From: DAOTVS01 sp034436375 | GTDB lineage: Bacteria > Chloroflexota > Anaerolineae > SpSt-313 | DNA: 14,310 bases | NCBI GenBank assembly: GCA_034436375.1 | Contig: DAOTVS010000137.1 | Span: 1-14,310, forward strand | Reading direction: 5' to 3' | Part shown: positions 1-7,116 of the stretch, one piece after another | Position numbering within the stretch: position 1 is the first letter of the stretch | Layout: each line of letters starts with the position of its first letter | Program-made: the position numbers and the translations under genes | The notes under the pieces: model-generated | The model's input: the letters and a program-made list of their open reading frames with translations, nothing else | The model's database searches: none | Told to the model about the DNA's origin: nothing

Positions 1-812
1 GCCTGCTCGGAGGCGAGCAGGAGGATGGCATCGGCCACATCCTCGGGCCGGCCCACACGGCACAGGGGTGTGTTGGCGGCAATCTGCGTTTCCTGTTCTG
101 GCGTGATATAGCCCGTTTGGATGGGGCCGGGGGCGATCGTGTTGACGGTGATGCCGTATTTGCCCATAGCGCAGGCCGCCGAACGGCTGTAGGACTCGAT
201 GGCGTGCTTGCTGGCGGCGTAACTGATGTTGGTGGGGTCCACGTTGGCGCAGTCGGTGCTGATGTTGATGATGCGGCCCCAGCGGGCGCCCCGCGCCAGG
301 TGGCGCTGCAGGTACTCGCGCATCAGCAGGGCATAGGCGCGCGTGTTGACGGCGAAATGGGCATCGATGCCGGCGGCGCTCGTCAGCTGCTGGCCCAAGC
401 CCTCATCGGTCACCTCCGCCGGGTCGAACGTCTCCTGCACGCAGTGGGTGTGGTTGTTGACCAGGATATCGACGGCGCCCAGCTCCCGCTCGCAGCAGTC
501 AAAGAGGAGGGGGATCTGTGCGGGGTCGGCCAGGTCAACCTCATAGGCCGCGGCCGCACCGCCCTGGGCGCGGATCTCCTGCAGCAGGGGCTCGACGGGC
601 TGCTGCTGTCTGGCCCGGTAGAGCGCCGGGCCACCGACGCCCGCTGCAACTGCCCGGGCCAGCGTCTCCTCGGTTTCGGAGCAGGGCAGGCGATAGTAGG
701 TGATGAACACCCGGGCGCCCTGGGCCGCGAATGCTCGCGCGGTGGCCGCGCCGATGCCGTGATTGGCGCCGGTGATGAGGACGGTCTTGCCGGTGAGCTG
801 TGTGTCGAGCAT
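1..812 (-). CDS. Short-chain dehydrogenase/reductase, 3' end cut off by the window
   Basis: This is an NAD(P)-dependent oxidoreductase of the classical SDR family, resembling 3-oxoacyl-ACP reductases; its substrate cannot be read from sequence. Reading from ATG at 812 gives about 271 residues before the window edge. Visible motifs are the Rossmann glycine motif TGANHGIG (residues 14-21) and the catalytic tetrad N156, S185, Y198 and K202, with Y198 and K202 in YAASK. The IAPGPIQTGY segment usual after the active site follows. The normal NNAG motif is NNHT here (residues 119-122), and about 45 residues lie between the second beta strand and the EVDLAD segment, longer than in minimal SDRs. The start is supported by AAGGAG seven bases upstream. 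The C-terminal tail lies outside the window. The gene follows the repeat membrane protein on the same strand after a 210-bp gap, so co-transcription is possible but not shown. Confidence 0.9.
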   Translation of the reverse strand, partial: MLDTQLTGKTVLITGANHGIGAATARAFAAQGARVFITYYRLPCSETEETLARAVAAGVGGPALYRARQQQPVEPLLQEIRAQGGAAAAYEVDLADPAQIPLLFDCCERELGAVDILVNNHTHCVQETFDPAEVTDEGLGQQLTSAAGIDAHFAVNTRAYALLMREYLQRHLARGARWGRIINISTDCANVDPTNISYAASKHAIESYSRSAACAMGKYGITVNTIAPGPIQTGYITPEQETQIAANTPLCRVGRPEDVADAILLLASEQ

Positions 813-942
813 GCCTATGCTCCTTTTCTGGCTAAAGATCGGCCCTATCGTTGCACTCCAGCCCTTGCTCGGAAACCTGGCCACCCGGGAGGAGCGCCGC
901 CACTAGCGCAGGCCGCAGCCTGTCGCGCTGAGGCGGCCAGGG

Positions 943-961
943 GCCGGCGCGGGCCGCCGGC
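943..961 (-). other. GC-rich hairpin in the 813-1022 gap
   Basis: A perfect 7-bp stem (GCCGGCG with CGCCGGC) encloses a 5-base loop. It lies between the stop of the repeat membrane protein and the start of the SDR gene. No T-run follows it on either strand, so it is at most a weak or factor-assisted terminator or a processing site. The rest of this 210-bp gap holds no gene that I can support. Confidence 0.4.
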
Positions 962-1022
962 GCTCCATGTGCCGGCCAAGGTTCTGATCGCTGACAGGGC
1001 TCTGGTGAGAGTCCTGGACCAC

Positions 1023-2807
1023 TCAGTGTAACTGCCCCTGCAGCCACAGGCTCGCCTCATGCAGCAGCCTCTGGAGCAGGGCGGGGTCCCGCCAGGCAGC
1101 GAGGGCTATGGCGGCCCACGGCGCGATGCTGATTGGCCAGATCCAGCGAGGGTACCGCCGCCATAGGGCCAGCCAACCCCAGAGGGCCAGGGGCGCCAGG
1201 GTCAGCAGGGCGCGCAGGAGGAAGGTGCTGCCGAACAGCAACCATCTCCAGGTCCACCAGCCCAGGGCGATCCAGGCTGCGCCGCGCAGCCAGGGCCGCC
1301 CCCAGGGCCAGAGACGCCGCAGCGCGCCATACGCCCAGCAGGCCGGGATGAGCAGGCCCAGCACGACGGCGGGGTTGGGAGCGTTGGGCGCTCTGCCCAG
1401 CCCGCGCAGCCAGGCGGGGCCCCACCAGGGCCGGCTACGCTCGATGAACGCCCAGAGGATCAGGCCCGCCAGCACCGCGTGCACCGGGGCCATGATGCGA
1501 GGCCATCGCCCGCTCGCCGCGGTATAGGCCCAGAAAGCGAGCGGCAGGGCCAGGACGACGAGTGGCAGGTCCGGGCGCAGGGGCAGGCGCCCCCAGGCGG
1601 CCTCCCACGCGGATGCCCACAGGGGGCGGGTGCGGTCGGTGAGGAGCCAGAGAAAGCCCCCGGCCAGAAGCAAGTTGGGCACCAGGAACCAGCGCGGCCA
1701 GCGCTGTGAGCCCCGGTTCCAGAGCCAGAGGCTCAGAGGGGCCGCGGTAACCACGGCGATCGGGAAGGGCGAGAAGAAGAGCCCGCGCGCCCAGTGCTGC
1801 CAGACGCTATACCAGGAGGACTGGGTGCGGCCGGCGACATGGCCCATCAGCAGGCCGAAGAGCAGGAGCCCCAGGGCGGTAAAGGGCAGCGGCCAGCGGA
1901 TGGCGCCCTGCACCCAGAGCCAGAGCGCCAGCGGCAGCAGGAAGACGACCCAGCCCACGAAGCTCAGGAACGCTGTACCGCTGGCCCAGTAGACCCAGAA
2001 GGGCTGCCACGCCGTCCACACGCGCATGAGGAGGAACCAGAGCACCCCGCCCCAGACGATGCGGCTGAGCGGCGCCATGACCGCGGGGGCATGGCGCCGC
2101 CCTACGCTCCACAGGAAGAGCAGGCTGGGCAGGGCGGCCAGGAGGAGGGAGAGGCGGCCAACGAGGGGCAGCCCCACGGTGAGGCGGCCCCACGGCTCTA
2201 CCCACCAGGGGCGTGTGGCCTCGCCCAAGTACCACAGGCCTGCGCTGAAGAGGATGAGGTTGATGGGCACGAACAACAGGGGCAGGCGCCGCGTGAGCCA
2301 GAGCCAGGTCCAAAGCGCCGGCACGCCCAGCCCGGCGGCGACGGCCAGGTGGGGGGGGAAGCCGATAGCATAGGCTGCCTCGCCCACCAGGAGCGCGCCC
2401 AGAGACAGGTTCACCACGCGCATCTGGCTGGGGTAGCGGCGCATGAGGGCAACCCAGCCCTCGATGAGGGCGGCAATGAGCTTGATCAGCAGGCCGATGA
2501 GCAGGACCGCCAGGATAACGGTCCCTAACGCGGCCAGGCCGGCCAGGGCATCTGAACTGCTGGAGCCGCCAGGGCTGCTGTCGGGCTCGTAGAGGGGCAC
2601 GCCGTCACGCGATTCGATCTGGTGCCCCCAGGCGGTCTGGGCCTTTTCCTCGTGGCCGAGCCAGTCTCGCTTGATGCGCGGGCTGCCCGTCCACGTCGTG
2701 TCCCTTTCCGTGCCCAACAGGCCTTCCTGGCGGTTCCAGCGGCCAAAGATATCCTCCCGGTAGACATTGCCCTCTTTATCGATGAGATGTTGGGGCAAGG
2801 CGACCAC
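1023..2807 (-). CDS. Polytopic membrane protein made of ~65-residue Trp-rich tandem repeats
   Basis: I do not recognise a named family. The protein has 594 residues: a soluble N-terminal part (1-85), a first hydrophobic helix (about 87-115), then a long series of hydrophobic, tryptophan-rich segments to the end. Residues 163-487 divide into five consecutive units of 64, 65, 65, 65 and 66 residues, each opening with Pro followed by an LxLWLW-like stretch, then often RWP, a second hydrophobic stretch and an Arg/Trp-rich loop such as RTRPLW or RSRPWW. Two shorter units (488-538, 539-594) and a partial one near 118-150 flank them. The N-terminal part contains DKEGNVYREDIFGRW and a DGVPLYE hairpin-like segment. 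The start is uncertain: AGGAGG (2809-2814) is only one base from the GTG at 2807, but ten bases from a TTG at 2798, which would remove three residues. It begins 25 bp after the rel stop, so the two are probably one transcript. Function is unknown. Confidence 0.8.
   Translation of the reverse strand: MVALPQHLIDKEGNVYREDIFGRWNRQEGLLGTERDTTWTGSPRIKRDWLGHEEKAQTAWGHQIESRDGVPLYEPDSSPGGSSSSDALAGLAALGTVILAVLLIGLLIKLIAALIEGWVALMRRYPSQMRVVNLSLGALLVGEAAYAIGFPPHLAVAAGLGVPALWTWLWLTRRLPLLFVPINLILFSAGLWYLGEATRPWWVEPWGRLTVGLPLVGRLSLLLAALPSLLFLWSVGRRHAPAVMAPLSRIVWGGVLWFLLMRVWTAWQPFWVYWASGTAFLSFVGWVVFLLPLALWLWVQGAIRWPLPFTALGLLLFGLLMGHVAGRTQSSWYSVWQHWARGLFFSPFPIAVVTAAPLSLWLWNRGSQRWPRWFLVPNLLLAGGFLWLLTDRTRPLWASAWEAAWGRLPLRPDLPLVVLALPLAFWAYTAASGRWPRIMAPVHAVLAGLILWAFIERSRPWWGPAWLRGLGRAPNAPNPAVVLGLLIPACWAYGALRRLWPWGRPWLRGAAWIALGWWTWRWLLFGSTFLLRALLTLAPLALWGWLALWRRYPRWIWPISIAPWAAIALAAWRDPALLQRLLHEASLWLQGQLH
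1026..2321 (-). repeat. Protein-level tandem repeats (units of about 195 bp)
   Basis: Units found by eye, in protein residues: 163-226, 227-291, 292-356, 357-421, 422-487, then shortened units 488-538 and 539-594. Each has two hydrophobic stretches separated by an Arg/Pro/Trp loop. Similarity is at protein level and diverged, so this is an old internal duplication and not a recent DNA repeat. Confidence 0.7.
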
Positions 2808-2832
2808 CCCTCCTGTGAGTGCGGCGGCGACA

Positions 2833-4983
2833 TTATCCCATGTGGCGATGCACCTCGAGCACGTCGCGCAGGCTCTCGATCTTGCTCATGACTTGGCTGA
2901 GCTGGGCAATGGAGGAGATGCCGAGGGTGGCGATCAGGGTGGCTGTCTGGTCGTTGTGCGTGGTCACATTGGCCGAGCTCAAGCTGATGCCCGCATCGGA
3001 GACGACGGAAGCGATATCGCGCAGCAGGCCGGGTCGGTCCAGCGCCTCGATGTGCACGACCACGGGGTATATCTCGCGCGTGGGGCCCCAACTCACCGGG
3101 ATCAGCCGTTCCGTCTCTTCGATATGCTTGAGGGTGACGCAATCGGCGCGATGGATGGTGATACCCTTACCGCGGGTGATAAAGCCCACGATCTCATCCC
3201 CCGGCACCGGGCTGCAACAGCCAGCCATGCGCGTCAGCAGATCGCCCACGCCGGTCACGCGGAAATCTGCGCGGCCCTGGGGCAGCGGGGTGATCTTGAG
3301 CTCGGGCTTTTTCGTGACGGCATCGTCGAGCTTGTTGGCGATCTGAATGGGGCTGATATCGCCATAACCGACAGCGGCCAGGAAATCCTCCACACCCTGA
3401 TACTTGAAGAGCCTGGCGATATCGTCAAAGGTTTGCTGCTCGACGCCCAACCGCCGCATCTCGCGCTCGACGATCTCACGCCCCTGGGCAATATTCTCCT
3501 CGCGCTCCTGGCGCCTGAACCACTGGCGCACCTTTTGGCGCGCACGGGTTGTGGTGAGGTAACCGAGGGCGGGGTTCAGCCAATCGCGGCTGGGGCCGCC
3601 CTTCTTGGAGGTCAGGATCTCTACCTGCTCGCCGGTGCGCAGCGTATAGTCCAGCGACACCAGGCGGCCATCCACCTTGGCGCCCCGGCAATGATCGCCA
3701 ATGCTGGAGTGAATGTGGTAGGCCAGGTCCAGGGGAGTGGCGCCTGCAGGCAGGTCCACGATATCACCTTTGGGCGTAAAGACGTACACCCGCTCGGGGA
3801 TGACGTCGGATTTCACCGAGTCCACGAATTCGCGCGCATCCGAGACCTCGCCGCGCCACTCGGTCACCTGGCGCAGCCAGGCAATCTTGGCTTCGACGGC
3901 GGCATTGCGCTTGGCGTGTTCCTTGTAGCGCCAGTGGGCGGCGATACCGTATTCGGCGATCTGGTGCATCTGCAGGGTGCGGATCTGTACTTCCAGTGGC
4001 TTGCCCTCGGGGCCGTAAACCGCGGTGTGCAGCGACTGGTACATATTGTCTTTGGGCATGGCGATGTAATCGTCAAACTCGCCCGGGATAGGCCGCCACA
4101 GGCTGTGTACCAACCCCAACGCCGCATAGCAATCACGCAGCTCGGGGACGATCACACGCACCCCGCGCACATCATAGATCTGGTCAAAGGTGCGGCTCTT
4201 TTCCTGCATCTTTTGGTAGATGCTGAAGAGGTGCTTGGGGCGCCCCGTGACCTGCGCGGCAATCCCTTCGGCCTCCAGTTTGCCCTTCAGGATTTCGATT
4301 ACCCGCTCGATATAGGCCTCGCGCTCGGCGCGTTTTTCGGAGAGATAGCCGGCGATCTGGTGATAGGCCTCGGGGTCGAGGTAGCGCAGAGAGAGGTCCT
4401 CCAGTTGCCACTTGAGCTGCCAGATACCGAGGCGGTTGGCCAGGGGAGCATAGACCTCCAGCGTCTCGCGTGCCATGCGCACCTGGCGCTCGCGCGAGAG
4501 GGAGCCCAACGTCTGCAGGTTGTGCAGGCGATCGGTCAGCTTGATGAGGATGACGCGCACATCATCCACCATCGCCAGGAAGATCTTACGCAGGTTCTCG
4601 GCCTGCTCCCGCTCAAAAGTCTCGGCGTGGTCGAGGCGGCTCTTGCGCTTGATGAGTCGCAGCTTGGTGACGCCATCAACGAGCTGGGCTACTTCGTCGC
4701 CGAATTGCCGGCGCACGTCGTCGAGGGTCACCTGCGTATCTTCGGGTACATCATGCAACAACGCCGCCTGGATCGTGGCGGCGTCGAGACGCATTTCGTT
4801 GAGGATGGCGGCCACCGCCACCGGGTGGGTAACGTAAGGCTCGCCCGAATCGCGCAGTTGCCCCTCATGCGCAGCGGTTGCCACATCATAAGCGCGACGG
4901 ATGGCCTCGGCTTCCTCGCCTTCGAACGATTGGAGGATATCGGCCAGAGTGGAATCGGTAACCATAAGACGCCCCAGGGGCAT
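2833..4983 (-). CDS. rel: Rel: bifunctional (p)ppGpp synthetase/hydrolase
   Basis: This cytosolic stringent-response enzyme transfers pyrophosphate from ATP to GDP/GTP and removes it again. At 716 residues it has the full long-Rel architecture. The N-terminal HD hydrolase has H53, HDVPED at 77-82 and DRLHN at 151-155, so the hydrolase site looks intact. The synthetase domain follows, with YDVRGVRV near 270, EFDD at 302-305, YQSLHT at 315-320 and EVQIRT at 331-336. Next come a TGS domain (about 399-458), a helical region, a Cys-rich zinc-finger-like segment (CC at 589-590, HRADC at 611-615) and a C-terminal ACT domain (about 641-716). EFDD is the EXDD form, which is typical of synthetase-only RelA; bifunctional enzymes usually have RXKD. 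A second ATG at codon 7 (4965) is a possible start. A strong promoter lies just upstream, and the repeat membrane protein follows 25 bp after the stop. Confidence 0.96.
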   Translation of the reverse strand: MPLGRLMVTDSTLADILQSFEGEEAEAIRRAYDVATAAHEGQLRDSGEPYVTHPVAVAAILNEMRLDAATIQAALLHDVPEDTQVTLDDVRRQFGDEVAQLVDGVTKLRLIKRKSRLDHAETFEREQAENLRKIFLAMVDDVRVILIKLTDRLHNLQTLGSLSRERQVRMARETLEVYAPLANRLGIWQLKWQLEDLSLRYLDPEAYHQIAGYLSEKRAEREAYIERVIEILKGKLEAEGIAAQVTGRPKHLFSIYQKMQEKSRTFDQIYDVRGVRVIVPELRDCYAALGLVHSLWRPIPGEFDDYIAMPKDNMYQSLHTAVYGPEGKPLEVQIRTLQMHQIAEYGIAAHWRYKEHAKRNAAVEAKIAWLRQVTEWRGEVSDAREFVDSVKSDVIPERVYVFTPKGDIVDLPAGATPLDLAYHIHSSIGDHCRGAKVDGRLVSLDYTLRTGEQVEILTSKKGGPSRDWLNPALGYLTTTRARQKVRQWFRRQEREENIAQGREIVEREMRRLGVEQQTFDDIARLFKYQGVEDFLAAVGYGDISPIQIANKLDDAVTKKPELKITPLPQGRADFRVTGVGDLLTRMAGCCSPVPGDEIVGFITRGKGITIHRADCVTLKHIEETERLIPVSWGPTREIYPVVVHIEALDRPGLLRDIASVVSDAGISLSSANVTTHNDQTATLIATLGISSIAQLSQVMSKIESLRDVLEVHRHMG

Positions 4984-5008
4984 GCGCCCAATAACATAAG
5001 ATTACCCT

Positions 5009-5037
5009 AGTATAGCGCAACCAGGGGCTTTTTGCAA
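5009..5037 (-). promoter_or_regulatory. Sigma70-type promoter of rel
   Basis: On the minus strand, -35 TTGCAA (5032-5037) and -10 TATACT (5009-5014) are separated by exactly 17 bp. The expected transcription start is near 5002, leaving an 18-base leader to the ATG at 4983 or about 37 bases to the ATG at 4965. The promoter sits between the glycosyltransferase stop and rel. Confidence 0.75.
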
Positions 5038-5057
5038 CGGGTTGACGTATTCAATGT

Positions 5058-6254
5058 TCAGGCCGCGGGCACTTTGCGGTAGGCTTTCACAATCTCCCGA
5101 TAGCGCCCCTGCACCTCATTGGCGACCTGCTCCCAAGGCCGGTAGAGCGAGCGGAAGGCGCCTTCTCCCGCCTCACACCGCAGTTGGGGGTTATCCACCA
5201 ACTGGACGATCTTTTCCGCATAGGCATCCGCCGAGTTGGCGGCCAGGAACCCGTTCTCTCCGTCCCGGATCCCCTCAGCCGTCGCCGAGCCAGAGATGAG
5301 CACGGCTGGCAGACGGCAGGCCGCCGCCTCGCGAATGGTCAGCGATTCCGTATCATAGAGCGAGGGGAAGAGCATGAGGTCTGCCCGCGAGTAGTAGGAT
5401 TTGATACGCTCGCGCTCACGCACGACCCCCAGGAACCTCACCCGATCGCTCAGGCCGAACTGCTCTACGAGCTCCTTCATGTCGTTAGTGGCATAGCCGC
5501 CTCCCACGAAGAACATGCGAAAGGCGCGCCCGGCATCGCGGACGTACTTCAGGGCATTGATCAGCAGCAGGTGATTCTTCTCCCACACATGCTGGCCGAC
5601 ATAGAGCAGGACCGTATCCGTGGGCAACGTGCCCAGCTCGGCATCGGCCCGGCGGCGGTATTGCTCGCGCTCAGCCGGGGTGATGACGATATCTGTGCCG
5701 TTGGCGACGATCTCGCACTCGCCCCGATAGCCGTATTCGTGCAGTGTCTCGCGCGTCGCCCGGTTAGGCACCCATACCTGGTCTACCGACTCATAAAAGT
5801 CGATGATCCTGCGCAGGATAAAGCGCTCCAACCATTCGTTGTCGGCCAGGGTGCGGATATTGTCGCGGTACTTGGTGTGCAGGGTCGCCACAATCGGTAT
5901 GTCGCGGCCACGGGCGATGCGCAGGGCCAGTTGGCCGGAAGAGAAGGGGCAGTGGGCGTGCACCAGGTCGAAATGAACGTCGCGAATCTGGTTACGAAAG
6001 GCGACATCAACCTCAGGCAACCCGGCGCGATAGGGAGGGCGCTTGGGCAGCGGGATAGAAAGGTAGCGCAGCACCGGAAAATCGAACGAGTCCACATAGC
6101 CCGGAAAGCTAGGGGTGATAGCGTAGCAAGGGCCCAACTTTCGGTTGAGCCAATAGCAATAGTTCTGCATCACAAAAGCCACACCATCGATGATGGGGAC
6201 GAAGGAGTCGTTGAACTGCCCGGTGATCAATGGTGGCGCTGCCTGGTCTTCCAT
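5058..6254 (-). CDS. GT4-family glycosyltransferase
   Basis: This is a retaining GT-B glycosyltransferase of family 4 (398 residues, normal length), transferring a sugar from a nucleotide-sugar donor; acceptor and sugar are not determined. The N-terminal half has the acceptor-side pattern with PIIDGVA (20-26) and DLVHAHCPFSSG (96-107), which resembles membrane-lipid glucosyl- or mannosyltransferases. The C-terminal half has LLYVGQHVWEKN (216-227), the FFVGGG strand (248-253) and the donor-binding region LYDTESLTIREAAAC (299-313). Aligned to the usual E-x7-E motif, the first Glu is Asp301 and the second is E309, a variant I associate with one GT4 subgroup. No signal peptide or membrane segment is seen, so it is cytosolic or peripheral. 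The start is supported by AAGGAG a few bases upstream of ATG. It has its own putative -10 and may be monocistronic; a lipid or cell-surface glycan role is inference. Confidence 0.9.
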   Translation of the reverse strand: MEDQAAPPLITGQFNDSFVPIIDGVAFVMQNYCYWLNRKLGPCYAITPSFPGYVDSFDFPVLRYLSIPLPKRPPYRAGLPEVDVAFRNQIRDVHFDLVHAHCPFSSGQLALRIARGRDIPIVATLHTKYRDNIRTLADNEWLERFILRRIIDFYESVDQVWVPNRATRETLHEYGYRGECEIVANGTDIVITPAEREQYRRRADAELGTLPTDTVLLYVGQHVWEKNHLLLINALKYVRDAGRAFRMFFVGGGYATNDMKELVEQFGLSDRVRFLGVVRERERIKSYYSRADLMLFPSLYDTESLTIREAAACRLPAVLISGSATAEGIRDGENGFLAANSADAYAEKIVQLVDNPQLRCEAGEGAFRSLYRPWEQVANEVQGRYREIVKAYRKVPAA

Positions 6255-6339
6255 GTTTCTCCTTCATCCGGGTAGAGTGCCCGGTGATGGCGCCTAGCGG
6301 TAGGGAATGCCGCGCTACACGCTGACGATGCTTACGCTC

Positions 6340-6345
6340 ATTATA
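6340..6345 (-). promoter_or_regulatory. Perfect -10 hexamer upstream of the glycosyltransferase
   Basis: TATAAT on the minus strand lies about 86 bp before the start codon. The hexamer 17 bp upstream (TGGCCC) is a poor -35, so activity would need an activator or be modest. The implied leader of about 79 bases has a small hairpin (CCGGG at 6268-6272 with CCCGG at 6280-6284) beside the ribosome binding site. Confidence 0.45.
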
Positions 6346-6412
6346 CTCGGATGACCCAGAATGGGCCACACGCCGATACTCGCTGCGTGCTGGCCGGGTT
6401 GCCGGGGCAAAT

Positions 6413-6442
6413 GCCGGGCTGCCTGCTTTGCAGCCAGCCGGC
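6413..6442 (-). terminator. Candidate terminator hairpin downstream of the PAP2 gene
   Basis: GGCTGC (6417-6422) pairs with GCAGCC (6430-6435) around a 7-base loop. GCCG (6413-6416) pairs with CGGC (6439-6442) across a 3-base bulge. It lies 63 bp past the PAP2 stop and before the next gene's -10. There is no clean T-run after it, so intrinsic termination is uncertain. Confidence 0.4.
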
Positions 6443-6504
6443 GACCATAAGGAGAGGGAACCTGAAGCCCGGTGGACGAAACGCCCGAACCCGGCAGATC
6501 TCTG

Positions 6505-7116
6505 CTATGGGTGCAGGTAGGCCACCCATAGCAGGCCCCAGCCGAGGCCCACTGTCGCGCCGGAGAACACATCAAAGGGATAGTGCACGCCCAGGTGCAG
6601 CCGGCTGTAGCCAACGGCGCAGGCGAGGCCATAGACGACGATAGGCCAGGGGTGGGCCAGGGGCAGCCCAAAGGCCAGCAGAGTGGCGACGTTAAACGCC
6701 AGGGCCGAGTGGCCGCTGGGGTAGGAAAGGTCGGCCGGCTTGAGCCCGATCACCCGGATGCCGCTCAATTGGTTAAAGGGGCGCGGGCGCTGGGTGAGCG
6801 CCTTGGCCACTCCGATGAGGATGCCCTGGGTGAGGATGGCCATGGCCGTGACGACCACAAAGCGCGGCCGCTGCACCATGGTCGACACGGCCAGGGCGCC
6901 CACTGCAGCCCAGGCCGAGCCGAGATGGGTGATGCTCCACATGATCCAATCGAGCTCAGGGCGCGTCGGCAGGCGGTTGATGGCGCGGAAGGTGCGCCGG
7001 TCAAAGGCGCGCCCGGGGCGCGTCCAGACGAGTGCGCCCAGGGCGAGGCCGACCAGTGTGATGAGCAGGCCCAGTTGGGCCAGGTGGGCGTCGAGGGGGA
7101 TAAAGGCCCGGTTCAT
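6505..7116 (-). CDS. PAP2-family membrane phosphatase
   Basis: This is an integral-membrane acid phosphatase of the PAP2 superfamily, whose members dephosphorylate lipid phosphates such as phosphatidate or undecaprenyl pyrophosphate. From ATG at 7116 it has 203 residues. All three active-site motifs are present: K105-x6-R112-P (KALTQRPRP), PSGH (133-136) and SR-x5-H-x3-D with S161, R162, H168 and D172. Several hydrophobic helices surround them, as expected. An in-frame GTG at 7143 would add nine residues, but the ATG is preferred because it overlaps the corA stop as ATGA, the usual translational-coupling layout, and GAGGGTGG lies just upstream. It is the last gene of the run dksA-like, Pro/Thr membrane protein, corA, PAP2. 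The substrate is unknown; undecaprenyl-PP recycling is possible but not shown. Confidence 0.93.
   Translation of the reverse strand: MNRAFIPLDAHLAQLGLLITLVGLALGALVWTRPGRAFDRRTFRAINRLPTRPELDWIMWSITHLGSAWAAVGALAVSTMVQRPRFVVVTAMAILTQGILIGVAKALTQRPRPFNQLSGIRVIGLKPADLSYPSGHSALAFNVATLLAFGLPLAHPWPIVVYGLACAVGYSRLHLGVHYPFDVFSGATVGLGWGLLWVAYLHP

Noticed and set aside
2767..5010. Very long plus-strand open frame opposite rel
   Set aside because: It is antisense to a full-length Rel with all motifs; its translation shows no domain and arises from the GC-rich codon pattern.
5041..5046. TTGACG on the plus strand after the glycosyltransferase stop as a -35 element
   Set aside because: No fitting -10 at 16-18 bp and no plus-strand gene follows.
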